Shown here: positions 32,065-42,965 of the stretch, one piece after another
Position numbering within the stretch: the stretch's first letter is position 1
Layout of the letters: the number at the start of each line of letters is the position of its first letter
Position numbers and translations under genes: made by a program
The notes under the pieces: model-generated
Told to the model about the DNA's origin: nothing
Seen by the model: the letters and a program-made list of their open reading frames with translations, nothing else
Databases searched by the model: none
Assembly: GCF_965363235.1 (NCBI RefSeq)
Contig: NC_134842.1
Span: 6,289,112-6,353,111 of the forward strand
Length of the DNA: 64,000 bases
Source: Mytilus galloprovincialis
Taxonomy: Eukaryota > Mollusca > Bivalvia > Mytilida > Mytilidae
Direction of reading: 5' to 3'

Positions 32065-33287
32065 CTTAAACATAAAATATTTAAAAGGTTAGCTTCATCT
32101 CATGTGTCATGTAGAGAAAAAAAATTCAACAGCATGAAGTGAAAAAAGTCTCCAGTGCTAGGACAAAATTTAAAAAAATGTGGTTAACATATTTCCTATC
32201 TACTGATTACCGTTTATAATAGTATAGTTTTATATAGTGTTCATTATCGTATGTTGCTTAAATCAGATACAAAAGGGATTTTCATACGCCTAAGACAAAA
32301 GTAAATTTTGTCATTGCTGGAGACTTGAAAGCGACCAAACGACAATAACAAGTCTACAAAACGCAACATATAAATAACAGACAAAGCAACAAAAGTCCTT
32401 ATTTGTCATGTTTTTATTAATTGTTCATACTTGACTATAAATTCTTTAAATTTATGAAGGTACACATGTAAATGATTATACGTTATATGTGTTTGTAGGA
32501 AAATGGAAGAGATAAGTTAGGTCATTGTAGATATTATCTATATACAAATACAATTGAATGTAAAACAATTTTAAATAAAGGTGAATTGTGTTATCAAAAA
32601 CGATGGCAAACCAGATACAATTGGTGGGATATTATTTATTGGAGAACACAATTACTTACAAGGTGGAAAGTCTGGTTAGAGCTTGAAATATATTCGCATC
32701 GAGCGTGGTTATTTCATTTATGGACAAATCCCTGAAAAATAACATATAGTATTTGAGGTATTTTTCCTTCTCAAACATATAGTTTATCATAACAACGTAA
32801 ATAAAGGAGAATTAAAAAAAAAAAAAAAAAAAAAACAAACCTCCAAGGTTAATTAGTGTAAGTCCATAAAAACTGACAAAATCAAACATTATCAATCAAC
32901 AAAACTAGTGGAAAACAATTACCATTTACCGGATTTGGTATAGACATTGTCCGACGAAACTAGTGGGTTAACCTAATTTCATCATGTTTGTAGCCTGCAA
33001 AAACTCACATAATATATCAAAGGAGAATGGTGATATTACGCAACAAAATATTTAGGATAGTATTGTAGGGGTGTTAGTTTGTGAGTGAGGAGGGGGCAAG
33101 TTACTTACAAGTCTTCAAGAGTCGTTAAATCCTCAAATACATTCGCATCTAGCATTCCAATTTTATTTTCTCCCAAGTCCCTGAAAATGTAGAAACAAAA
33201 TTGGCGAAATATGAATCTGTATTAAATGAGTCTTATTCATAAATGCAACTGTAGGTAAGAAAGATAATTTGAAAACTTGCTAATATG

Positions 33288-33318
<31 letters not shown>

Positions 33319-36300
33319 TCTATAAAAACGACCAACCAGCAAATTTACTATGTACCGGATCGTCTAGAATAGGCGATACTATGCAGATAAGGAAAAAATT
33401 ATATCAGTCTAAAGATTTGCACAACGGTACTGATATAAGATGTTATAATACGAAAATGTTGTTATTAAATCGTGCTGACAAATATTTCGGCTCAACAAAT
33501 GGCCTTCTTCAAGTGTCACAAGTTTTAACAATACTGGTATTGTTAAAACTTGTGACACTTGAAGAAGGCCATTTGTTGAGCCGAAATATTTGTCAGCACG
33601 ATTTAATAACAACATTTTCGTATTATAACATCTTATATCAGTACCGTTGTGCAAATCTTTAGACTGATATATATATATATATATATACAACTCGTCTAAA
33701 CATCAACCCAACAATGTTAGATCTGTAAATTTGCTTTCGCAAATTTTTCGTTCTTCCCTCGCCGGAATTCGAACCCATGCTACTGTGATATCGTGACACC
33801 AAATCGCCTGCACTGCAGCCGACCCGCTATACCACACGACCACCTGGGCTCTCATTAAAAGAGCTTTCGCTGGCCGTGTGTTACCTTTCCTCGTCAGTTT
33901 TAATCTAGCGGCGTACTACAGAACATGATATATAAGGCATGAAGATGTTATTGTTACAGATCAGCTAAATTATCTATAGTAAAGGATCCTACAAATTAAT
34001 GTAATATACAGTCACAGAAAATAATTATATTTATAAGTACGTCTGAGTCAGTGACAACTCTACAAAAGATGTATCCATCGGATCGCCATCAATGATGGTG
34101 ATACATGGCTGTGTACATAATGTATATACAACTCGTCTAAACATCAACCCAACAATGTTAGATCTGTAAATGTGCTTTCGCAAATTTTTGATTCTTCCCT
34201 CGCCGGAATTCGAACCCATGCTACTGTGATATCGTGACACCAAATCGCCTGCACTGCAGCCGTCTCGCTAGACCACACGACCACCTGGGCTCTCATAAAA
34301 AGAGCTTTCGCTGGCCGTGTGTTACCTTTTCTCGTCAGTTTTAATCTGGCGGCGTACTACAGTACATGATATATAAGGCATGAAGATGTTATTGTTACAG
34401 ATCAGCTAAATTATCTATAGTAAAGGATCCTACAAATTAATGTAATATACAGTCACAGAAAATAATTATATTTATAAGTACGTCTGAGTCAGTGACAACT
34501 CTACAACAGATGTATCCATCGGATCGCCATCAATGATGGTGATACATGGCTGTGTACATAATGTATATACAAGTCGTCTAAACATCAACCCAACAATGAC
34601 AGATCTGTAAATTTGCTTTCGCAAATTTTTGGTTCTTCCCTCGCCGGGATTCGAACCCATGCTACTGTGATATCGTGACACCAAATCGCCTGCACTGCAG
34701 CCGTCCCGCTAGACCACACGACCACCTGGGTTCTCATAAAAAGAGCTTTCGCTGGCCGTGTGTTGCCTTTCCTCGTCAGTTTAAATCTACCGGCGTACTA
34801 CAGTACATGATATATCAGGCATGAAGATGTTATTGTTACAGATCAGCTAAATTATCTATAGTAAAGATTCCTACAAATTAATGTAATATACAGTCACGGA
34901 AAATAATTATATTTACAAATACGTCTGAGTCAGTGACAACTCTACAACAGATGTATCCATCGGATCGACATCAATGATGGTGATACATGGCTGTGTACAT
35001 AATGTATTTACATACTAAATAGTGTGTTATAATTACATTGTTAGGCAATCTTTATATATATATATATATAAGAAGATGTGGTATGAGTGCAATTGAGACA
35101 ACTATCCATTCAAAAACGAGAAAGAGAAATACTTTTGAACAACATCGACAAACGAAAACCACTGAATATCAAGTTCCTGACTTAGGACAGGTGCTAAAAA
35201 ATGCAGCGGGATTAAACGTTTTATTAGGCGCTATAATTCACCCAACCGTAAAAAAATCACATCACAACATAGGAAGACACACTATAAAGTATCAATTGAA
35301 ATAGCTTAACTCAACCAAAAGTCATACTGAGAAATGTTTACATTACACTACATAGTTCTTTTACAAAAATGGCTTCGATTGTTAGCGCTAAAAGATTTTT
35401 TTTTTCAAGATATACTTTAAACCGATTACAAGCCGTTTCGTGAAGAAACCAATGTTTGTTTTATCAATGTTTTACAAAGTTTCGTTTCCCAAGTTTGTCA
35501 AATAGATACCCTTATAACGTAAATATCAAACTGCTTCTTTTTGTGGTTGTTATACCAACATACTCGATTGCATTCAACATTGTATTTTAATGAAACAATA
35601 GAAGAGACTAAAGCCTTGTATATTGATAAAAAAAAGTCACGGTTACAAAAAATAACTGCTTTTCACGCATTGCCATGCAAAGCCACTTGAAGTCAAAATG
35701 TCAGTCCGCATTGAGACATTATCGTGTACATTTAAAAAAAATGTTAAAATCACAAAATACTCGCATAGAAAAATTTACAAATAACAGTATTTCGGTTTCA
35801 GTGAATAAATGAACAACTAATCGAAAATTAATAATGTAATACATGTGATGTACCATTAAGAAAGGATTTTTTTCAGTTTAATGAACGTTTATTCATCACT
35901 GCTTCAGTTTCACTATCATGTTATAAAAAGACACTGGCAAATGAACATTAGCCTGAAACGGTGCTTTTGATTTAACGACATTTGCAAAGTCTAAATAACT
36001 TATTATTAGACTAGACGCTAGACACAAACTAGCAAAACTAAAACCTAAGCAACTATAGACGGCCTACAGACACTAGGGATGATTACAGGTGCTCCAGACG
36101 TATAAGTAGATCCTGCTCCACATTTGACACCCATTGTGTTGCTCGTGTTATTACAAACCCGTTAAACAGTGTTATTGTGTCGAAGCCTCAATGCGGTAGG
36201 TTCAAAACTGCTGGGATAAATCGCGGACAGTTAACTCAGTACTGGTTTGGAGCTTATCAGAAAACTCAACATGATGTTGAAGTGGACAGGTAAAACAACT

Positions 36301-38086
36301 ACTGGACAAAGACTAGACAAAGTGTAATTGACGGCTAGCGTATTATCTGCACAGTTCAACATTTCCCGCAGTGAATTAGTCTGTAAGCTAATTGATAGTC
36401 TGAAAAATATGTTATATTTTATTTTGCTGTCTTTTAAGAGCTGGAAAAGTGTGACAAAATACGTTTGTAAAAACATGGTAAAAATAATGGTTTTGATAAC
36501 ACAAGTTACTTACAAGTCTTTAAGAGCCGTCAACACTTTAAAAAAAGTCCTATCCAGTGTGGTTATTTCATTATATGACAATTCCCTAAAAAATAAAATT
36601 TTGAAATGTATTTCTGCATTGCATTTGTTATCTACAGAAATATATAATACATACAATTTACATATATACAAAATGAAGAAGGCAGCTGTATGTGCGGTAC
36701 AAATTATTTTTTGTCATTAAACTTGATGCATCCTAATAAATGTGTACTATAAATTATATATCAGGTAAAATGCATGTATTGATTGGATAAATAACGTTTA
36801 TGGAAATCATATTCAAGCTCTGTTCTTCAACCAATTAAAAGCTAAAGTGTCTGCTTCATTATACACGATGAAGACACAAGAAAAGCCTATAATCGTTGTG
36901 TTCATATTTAACAACACATAGGTTGATACCTGGCTATTAATAGGATCGTCTACCTCAGGAATAGATTACATTAGCTGTATTGAACAACACTTTTAGGATT
37001 TTTGGTCCTCAATGCTCTTCAACTTCGTTCTTAATTTAGCCTTTTTAACCATTTTTTATTCGAGCGTAACTGATGAGTTATAATTATAACAAAATGTATA
37101 TTCTTCAATTAAATTTTTTTTTCCGATTTATTAAATCTTATAGTATTGTTCTTTTCTGATTAATATTTGACTTTATAGTGCAGTCAGTTACATTAACAAC
37201 AAAACTATCATGAACAAAGAGTCAAAATGGAAGTTCTTTTATTCTATTGTTTATGATTTTTACTGAGGTTTAATATATATTATGCATTTTGTTATAAACA
37301 GGTGTTTTCGTCAGTTGTCACGCATCTGTAAGGATCAGGCTTTGAAGGCATAAAACTTTGCTCAGTGCTCTGAGCACAAAAATCATGCTCGAAACATGAA
37401 ATCCAGCAATTTGATTGGTTGATTTCCGAGTCTGAGTACAAAAATCATGCTCGAAAGTTTTATGACCGTGAGGCAGGTCATAGTTCACATATGAACAGTG
37501 TATGCAAACTTGTTCATGTTTCATTTAGAAAAAAAAAAATGTTGAACAATAAACATAGTAACCAGTGCTCCAGTGAATCCAGTGACTTTTTTTTTATATT
37601 TAAATCACTTCTTAACACAACATAGATACCTGATTAAATATTTGTACGCCAGACGCGTGAAACATACAAAACACAAACATATTGATCTGAACATGTCAAA
37701 TTTTTATTTTATACTCTAATAGTGTGGGGTTATGTATCCCCTAAGGGCAAGTTATAATAAACGAGGGTACTGATTACAATACATACTATTTATTGATGCA
37801 CATATATGATTCAACATAATTTCTTGTTTGATCTAAAAAAAAAAAAGATCAGGAGCTCTGAAATATATATTTTGTTTTTAAAGTTGAAATAACAATATTG
37901 AAATGAATTACTCACAAAGTTGTTGTTGCAGTAGGAATGTTAGATGGAAATGTTGTTAGTTTTTTGTAACTGCAGTCTACTCTCTGGTTCTCGCATGTAC
38001 ACGCTATCGGACAAGCACTTGTTATGCTTCCCAACACAGTACATTCAATTATGATAACAGATTGATACATGTTCTCCTTATAACGC
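31993..38086 (-). CDS. Leucine-rich-repeat protein gene (5 exons visible, 3' end missing)
   Basis: Exons in order: 38086-37916 (start and LRRNT), 36585-36514, 33180-33109, 32731-32660, 32064-31993. All internal junctions are AG acceptors and GT(A/G)AGT donors, and every intron sits after the second base of a Leu TTG codon (phase 2). Each 72-nt exon is thus an interchangeable in-frame LRR cassette. The start is taken at 38070 (MYQSVIIIEC...), giving a short signal-peptide-like leader, then CPIACTCENQRVDCSYKKL, a standard LRRNT. Repeats: ELSYNEITTLDRTFFKVL..., DLGENKIGMLDANVFEDL..., DLSINEITTLDANIFQAL..., NLNNNRIRALDQNIFRNL.... No LRRCT, membrane or signalling exon was found to the left. The gene meets the palindrome axis, so it may be truncated. 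An extracellular or immune-type receptor role is inference. Confidence 0.75.
32660..32731 (-). CDS. LRR gene exon 4 (third repeat)
   Basis: 72 nt, TTTTTCAG acceptor, GTAAGTAATT donor. Encodes DLSINEITTLDANIFQAL plus TRLSTL. Confidence 0.78.
32815..33010 (+). repeat. Poly(A) tract and diverged SINE-like copy
   Basis: An A-run at about 32815-32836 comes shortly after AATAAAGGAG. Then GTGGAAAACAATTACCATTT, CCGGATTTGGTATAGACATT and GTGGGTTAACCTAATTTCAT match, with many changes, the SINE-like repeat of 7215-7420. Confidence 0.45.
33109..33180 (-). CDS. LRR gene exon 3 (second repeat)
   Basis: 72 nt, TTTTCAG acceptor, GTAAGTAACT donor. Encodes DLGENKIGMLDANVFEDL plus TTLEDL. Confidence 0.78.
33285..33315. 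repeat. (TA)n microsatellite
   Basis: About 13 TA units. A second run of about 10 follows the hairpin at 33667-33687. Confidence 0.85.
33401..33670. repeat. Perfect 134-bp-arm hairpin with 2-base centre
   Basis: ATATCAGTCT at 33401 pairs with AGACTGATAT at 33670, and every segment between pairs without mismatch through AATAC-TG-GTATT at the centre (33535-33536). It lies between two TA-repeat tracts, as expected of a foldback element that went into (TA)n. ORFs of 125 and 93 codons on the two strands are mirror translations of the hairpin. Confidence 0.9.
33688..35012 (-). repeat. Three tandem 441-bp units with tRNA-like promoter boxes
   Basis: CATCAACCCAACAATG occurs at 33701, 34142 and 34583: a constant 441-bp period. 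On the minus strand each unit has TGGTCTAGCGG (A box; copy 3 at 34706-34716) and GGTTCGAATCC (B box; 34647-34657) inside a CGTGTGGTCTAGCGG...GGTTCGAATCCCGGCGAGGG context. This resembles a tRNA with a long variable arm (Ser/Leu type), hence a tRNA-derived SINE head made tandem. Copies 1 and 2 carry small changes in the boxes. The 70-codon ORFs in two units are not genes. Confidence 0.7.
35051..35072. repeat. (TA)n microsatellite
   Basis: About ten TA units, directly before the SINE at 35072. Confidence 0.8.
35072..35335 (+). mobile_element. Bivalve SINE, plus-strand copy
   Basis: GATGTGGTATGAGTGCAATT, GAGACAACTATCCATTC, ATCGACAAACGA, TCAAGTTCCTGACTTAGGAC, TGCAGCGGGATTAAACG and ACATCACAACATAGGAAG: block for block the SINE-type repeat I recall from mussels, with an internal gap after CCATTC. 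The 88-codon ORF across it is not a gene. Confidence 0.6.
35336..36054. other. No gene recognised
   Basis: Intron of the LRR gene. AT-rich, no motif. Confidence 0.4.
36055..36180 (-). repeat. R1 repeat fragment
   Basis: ACTAGGGATGATTACAGGTG ... CTCCAGACGTATAAGTAGAT ... CCTGCTCCACATTTGACACC: the middle third of the R1 repeat, well diverged. Confidence 0.5.
36514..36585 (-). CDS. LRR gene exon 2 (first repeat)
   Basis: 72 nt, TTTTTTAG acceptor, GTAAGTAACT donor. Encodes ELSYNEITTLDRTFFKVL plus TALKDL. Confidence 0.75.
36930..37085 (+). repeat. Fragment of the hammerhead-bearing repeat
   Basis: CTACCTCAGGAATAGATTAC, CTCAATGCTCTTCAACTTCG, ATTCGAGCGTAACTGATGAG: the repeat up to the CTGATGAG box, then cut. 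A ribozyme-3'-side scrap (ACGCCAGACGCG, minus-strand sense) is at about 37631. No complete core. Confidence 0.55.
37086..37915. other. No gene; short direct repeat
   Basis: ACAAAAATCATGCTCGAAA occurs at about 37377 and 37437. The two 68-codon ORFs here lack motifs. LRR-gene intron. Confidence 0.4.
37916..38086 (-). CDS. LRR gene exon 1: leader and LRRNT
   Basis: 171 nt, TTTCGCAG acceptor at 38088-38087, GTGAGTAATT donor at 37915. ATG at 38070-38068. The leader MYQSVIIIECTVLGSITSA is weakly signal-peptide-like, then an LRRNT with CxxxCxC spacing (CPIACTC) and a later Cys (VDCSYKKL), then TFPSNIP. The acceptor upstream of the ATG implies a 5'-UTR exon not identified. Confidence 0.75.
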
Positions 38087-39059
38087 CTGCGAAATACGAA
38101 GGAAGGAAATCAAATTACCACATTAGATTCTAATCTATTTTGAGGTATGACGCATATTGAACAACTGTAAGCAATATAATTCAGTAAAATATTCTAATTA
38201 ATACAAAATGTGACAATCAATATTTTCGCTATTTTTATGAATATTTTATTTGATCTTACGGACAGCTAATTTCTTTTCTCAACACATCAGAGGGATATGA
38301 AAAAAATATCGCTTGAAACTAAGGGGGCAATTTCTGTTTTCAAAGAAGTTAACAACGTCGCAATAGGTAAAATAGCGATACACACATTACCATTCGTCAT
38401 CTCAACTCAATTGTTTTTCTCACGTCTGCCGTACTGGTTCAGGCTAGAAAATCAATCTCATTGAGATGACCTACGATAATCTATAAAAATACTGTTTTGA
38501 TAAAAGTTAATACGAGTTAAACTTTCAGAAATTGTGTGTATAATGATTGGAACGACAGTCTTAAGATTTAAAAAAATGTACAAGAAAAACATGAAAAACA
38601 AAATTAGAAAATGTAATCAAATAGACCATTTGAAACGAAAGCATTTAAATATTTTATAGAATTATTTCTATATTAATGATAATCGATGCCCAATAAATAT
38701 ATATAAACAATCAACAGAAAGAACATAATAACTTACAATTAGATGTATCAAGAAATAAACTGGCAATTTTGTTTGACAGTTCACAGTATCTGACAACGCT
38801 GCCGCCTATTAAGTAGACTTTTGTGTCACCGCAATTTTTACACTAAATAATATTTCCTTAAAATTCTTTCGCTTCTATTTTTAGTTCTGTTTGTTTCACT
38901 AAAATCAAAATTAAAAGTTTTCCTAGAAAGATTTGACAAATATGATAAATCATATTAGGGATGAACGATTTGTGGTATGTTTGAGTCAAAATAATATCTT
39001 GTTCTAAAACAAATTAATAACTATATAATAAAAAGGGATTATGTTCTTCTCATATATTT
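38087..39059. other. Upstream of the LRR gene, no exon recognised
   Basis: The 5'-UTR exon and promoter of the LRR gene should lie in or beyond this stretch, but I cannot identify them. Confidence 0.35.
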
Positions 39060-39630
39060 TATGATAGTATGATACTAAACCCCTAACGGGAGGGATTGTG
39101 TCTGATATTGATATGATGAAGACATAATCTTTCAATCAGTTTAATTGAGGTCTGGAGCTGGCATGTCAGTTATCTGCTAATAGTCTATTGTTATTTATGT
39201 ATTATTGTCATTTTATTTATTTTCTTTTGTTACATCTTCTGACATCGGACTCGGACTTCTCTTGAACTGACCTTTAATGTGCGTATTTTTATGCGTTTAC
39301 TTTTCTACAATGGCTAGAGGTATAGCAGGAGTGTTGAGATCTTATAAACATGTTTAACCCCGCCGCAATTGTGCGCCTGTCCCAAGTCAGGAGCCTCTGG
39401 CCTTTGTTAGTCTTGTATGATTTTTAATTTAAGTTTCTTGTGTATAATTCGGAGTTTAGTAATACGTCCATTATCACTGTACTAGTATACATTTTTTAAG
39501 GGGCCAGTGAATGACGCGTACGGGTTCGGGAGTTTTTTACTACATTGAAGACCCATTGGTGGCCTTCGGCTGTTGTCTGCTCTATGGTCGGGTTGTTGTC
39601 GCTTTGACACATTCTCCATTTCCTTTTTCA
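39060..39630 (+). repeat. ~570-bp dispersed mussel repeat
   Basis: CTAAACCCCTAACGGGAGGG, GGTCTGGAGCTGGCATGTCA, CATCGGACTCGGACTTCTCT, TTTATGCGTTTACTTTTCTA, TTTAACCCCGCCGCAATTGT, TGTCCCAAGTCAGGAGCCTC, GGGGCCAGTGAATGACGCGT and TTTGACACATTCTCCATTTC in order. I recall all blocks as one common mussel element. No coding frame. Confidence 0.65.
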
Positions 39631-39844
39631 ATTTTATTAGTTTAAGTTAAATCATCCGTATCACTAGAGTTATGGAGGGAGTTATAATCTTAGTTTCTTT
39701 ATCAACTCTTTATATATAATACAGGAATTTAAGAACGACATGCTATAGACATTTAGATAATAATAGAACCGATCTGGTCCCGATGACAGAACGTGATGAT
39801 AACACTTATAAATTGATGTTCAGTGTTTCTCGTTTCTCGTTCTT

Positions 39845-40045
39845 TATAAGAATAAAACCATTGGTTTTCCCGTTTAAAAGGGTTTACACTAGTCACTATC
39901 GTGGCCCTTTATAGCGTTCTGTTCAGTGTGAGCCACGTTTCTGTGTTGAAGATCGTAATTTGACCTATAATGGATTTTTTTTCCAAATTGTGACTTTGAT
40001 GGAGTATTGTCTAATTGGCACTTATACCACATCTTCTTATATCTA
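39845..40045 (-). mobile_element. Bivalve SINE, minus-strand copy (5' half)
   Basis: On the minus strand: GATGTGGTATAAGTGCCAAT, TAGACAATACTCCATC, GGTCAAATTACGATCTTCAA, GTGGCTCACACTGAACAG, CTATAAAGGGCC, ACTAGTGTAAACCC and AACGGGAAAACC. Complements the part missing from the copy at 35072. Confidence 0.65.
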
Positions 40046-40694
40046 TGTATGCTACCGATCACTTTCAAAATTTCCATTCACCAGAAACATTCAATGTAAT
40101 TAAAATAAAATCCAAAGATAAGTATTCACGAAGGTTACATATGATATAGTTTAATCACTTTTTCATAATTTCTTAACTTATCAACATATAATAATAATGT
40201 GAGTATATATAGCACTGAATACTCGACTGATGAAACCCTCAAAGACTTAAAGCCCACCAGTAGTAGTACCGACCAAGGTAAACATTTTCGTGGAAAATCA
40301 GAAGTAACTTTAAACCAGCTGTGTTGATATAATACACATATAGTCACTTTAACAAATAATCCCTATCAAATATTTTAATATAGACAGCTTTTGCAGGGGA
40401 CACCATGTCAACATAATGAATTGTCATCAAAACAACGTTTACGTTGTGTTTCCAAGACTAATTAAAATTTCAGAAATATTATTATTGTGTATGAATGATT
40501 TTTTGTATTCGCAAATCATACCAATGAGTATTTAACGTGAATCCTGCATTTGCTTTATACTGCTTTGTGTCATTTTCATAATTATGGAAATGAATCTCTC
40601 TTTTTTTAAAAAGAAAACCCTTAAAATGACAAGTCATGTAGTCAACACAACAACACTTGTCTTACAATTACTAAAACATATTAGATGGTCGGTT
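40046..40694. other. No gene recognised
   Basis: AT-rich, short ORFs only, no motif. Confidence 0.4.
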
Positions 40695-40935
40695 GTAAAA
40701 GATGGACGGAAGATACCAGAGGGACCGTCAAACTCATAAATCGAAAATAAACTGACAACGCCATGCTAAAAATGAAAAAGACAAACAGACAAATAATAAT
40801 ACACATGACACAATATAGAAAACTAACGAATAAACAACACGAACCCCACCAAAAACTAGAGGTGATCGCAGGAGCTCCGGAAGGGAAAGCAGATCCTGCT
40901 CCACATGTGGCAACCGTCGTGTTGCTTATCTGATT
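40695..40935 (-). repeat. R1 repeat, copy in the right-only segment
   Basis: Same orientation and blocks as 8977-9232: GAAGATACCAGAGGGACCGT, CTGACAACGCCATG, ACACATGACACAATATAGAA, GGTGATCGCAGGAGCTCCGG and AGCAGATCCTGCTCCACATG. Confidence 0.7.
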
Positions 40936-41309
40936 AAAAATCCGGTAAATAGTCTAATTCGGTAAGATATTTCCGGCGCATGTAAAAAGTCATTGACATT
41001 GATGTATTATACTTTATGGTAGAACTAGTATATATTGAAAACATTTCCGGACTTGCAATATACTGATTATATAATCAAATGCAAAGAAACTATTTCCGTT
41101 AGGGGTGGTCATTTGAATTGTTTATTTCTAGTGATAGGAATTATCTTATATGCAATGAGATATCATATGATACTTTTACTGCCGTACTGTATCAAAATGT
41201 TAAAGAATTGTTACTGAGTAGCAAGATAACTGCTTTTTACAAATGTAGTCACTGTTTAACATTCAGTTATATATAAAGTATTGTGATCATACTAATCGAG
41301 AGTTTTTAC

Positions 41310-41440
41310 TGTATTACGTATAATTTTCAACACTCTGGGTATGATATTTATCATATTTAAGTGTGTGTTTCCTAAGGACACTAACAATGGAGATGTCATT
41401 TCCGTTCCAAAGCCAATTTTATCGAAGGAAATCGATTGAA

Positions 41441-41473
<33 letters not shown>

Positions 41474-41660
41474 AATGAGATGCTTACTGGTATTTATCTA
41501 CCAATCCTTATGGTAAACAAAACTGAGAAATTTTATGTCATTCAAAAATATGTCCTGTGTTAAAAATAGATTTTCCAGAACAATGGATATGACGTTGATC
41601 CAGTATACTTTAAATTGATATGCTTGTTCTGTTGAAAATTAGATTTTATTGACAATTTTG
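41310..41660 (+). repeat. R245 repeats with poly(A) tract
   Basis: Units begin near 41322 (TTTTCAACACTCTGG) and 41568 (GATTTTCCAGAACAATGG), about 246 bp apart. A 31-base A-run lies at 41443-41472. Confidence 0.55.
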
Positions 41661-42189
41661 AGAACGAACAGATTTCGGTAAAATATGACATACACAAAAT
41701 ATATAATTGATATACGTAAATGAATTGATGTTGTCCTAATGCTCTTTCTCGGTTAGTCGCTTATTATTCAAAAACCGAGATTGAAACATCAACTACTGTC
41801 GCTTAATGTAGTAATATGTGTATTGCTTCCACCAAATGATTTTGAACCGATAGTTGAATTGAATAACACAGACAAATCAGATGCTGACTTTTATTTTACG
41901 GCCAATTATCATGGTGAAAAACAGAATATACTATTAAGATAGAAATATAATTGTATAGTATGTACAATAAAGAAATTACACCATTTTCATTTGATTAAAG
42001 TTCTATAAACAAAAATAAAAACGCATAAAAAGTTTTAAATAAGTCAAAGTAACGGAGAAAGCATAACAACAAAGATTTAAATAAGCAATGTGGCGGTTAT
42101 GTATCAATGTAATAATTTCAAAATACAAATCTGTAATACTTACGCGTAGTTTGTCCACCTTATTTTCATAACATTACTACTTATGAAAA
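41661..42189. other. No gene recognised
   Basis: AT-rich, no motif. Confidence 0.4.
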
Positions 42190-42340
42190 ATGTTCATCTT
42201 TTATGTTAACATGGCATAGATTATACATTATTATGAGTACTGTATTCATCCTTAAGTATATATTACCGGTTAATACTTACACTTAAGATGATTGTTCCGT
42301 TGAAATTTAAATTCTATTGAAAACTTTCAAGTATACTCTT
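42190..42340 (+). repeat. R245 repeat, partial unit
   Basis: TTCATCCTTAAGTATATATT, ACTTACACTTAAGATGATTG, TTCCGTTGAAATTTAAATTC, CTATTGAAAACTTTCAAG. Confidence 0.5.
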
Positions 42341-42364
42341 ATACATTCTTATCACCATAAGTAC

Positions 42365-42467
42365 ATTAAAAAGTAAAATCACAAGAAAAGTGAACTCCAA
42401 AGAAAAAGTCAAAACGGAAAGTCCTTAATCAAATGGCAAAACTAAAAGATCACGCATCAAACGAATG
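42365..42467 (+). repeat. SINE-like repeat truncated at the segment border
   Basis: AAAATCACAAGAAAAGTGAA, CTCCAAAGAAAAAGTCAAAA, CGGAAAGTCCTTAATCAAAT, GGCAAAACTAAAAG, CATCAAACGAATG. The family would continue GGATAACAACTGTCA, but here palindrome-arm sequence starts. Confidence 0.6.
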
Positions 42468-42965
42468 TCATTCAAAGTAATCGATAAATATTCATATTCA
42501 ACAGGAAAATATTTACATTGTAAGTGTTTGAAGGAATTTTCGTCGAATAGTCAACATTGATTCGTCCCTTTTTACAAGACTAAAGAGATATAAGATATAA
42601 ATATACTGTTGTCTTTATTTAGTAATATATGTACTGGCTAGATAAAATGTGTTTAAAGCAATAAGTACATGTAATTGTGGGTATAGCAAAAGGTTAAACG
42701 TTTGATGATGACTGATTTCTACTATCAATCATTGCGGTTAAAAACTATTAAATCAACTCTCTTTAACCAAATGTGTATTTCGTCCTATTTGATTTGTTTA
42801 TATTCATTCTTTGGTTTGTCTTTGTTTAGTAAACATGTAGATTATACAAATGTTTGAGTATGATGCTCATCTTTACGTATATACTTCCTTCAAACACTTA
42901 CAATGTAAATGTTTTCCCGTTGAATACGAATATTTATCGATTACTTTCAAGGAAATGTTTCACTA
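42467..42965. repeat. Inverted pair of R245 repeats, right arm
   Basis: Mirror of 30605-31110: about 42467-42545 and 42880-42960 are inverted relative to each other. Confidence 0.6.

Larger units (their letters stand above)
31353..32142. other. Axis spacer of the palindrome
   Basis: 790 bp seen once, between the innermost arms. It contains a foldback element (31361-31870) and LRR exon 4 (31993-32064). Confidence 0.75.
32380..42454. other. 10,077-bp segment present only in the right arm
   Basis: The left arm runs straight through AATAACATCAAACGAATG (reverse complement of 31130-31105), whereas here AATAACA (32373-32379) and CATCAAACGAATG (42455-42467) are 10 kb apart. The shared CA allows a 2-base microhomology. 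The segment contains four LRR-gene exons and a SINE-like repeat cut at its right border, so a deletion from the left arm is more likely than an insertion here. Confidence 0.75.

Noticed and set aside
33285..33690. 125- and 93-codon ORFs with nearly identical sequence on opposite strands
   Set aside because: Both are translations of the perfect hairpin and its TA flanks.
34031..34684. Two similar 70-codon ORFs 441 bp apart
   Set aside because: Translations of the tandem tRNA-like satellite unit.
33688..35012. Functional tRNA genes
   Set aside because: A and B boxes are present, but acceptor and anticodon stems do not close by eye, and the unit is a tandem repeat.
33688..35012. CRISPR array
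   Set aside because: 441-bp units without short repeat-spacer alternation, in a eukaryotic sequence.
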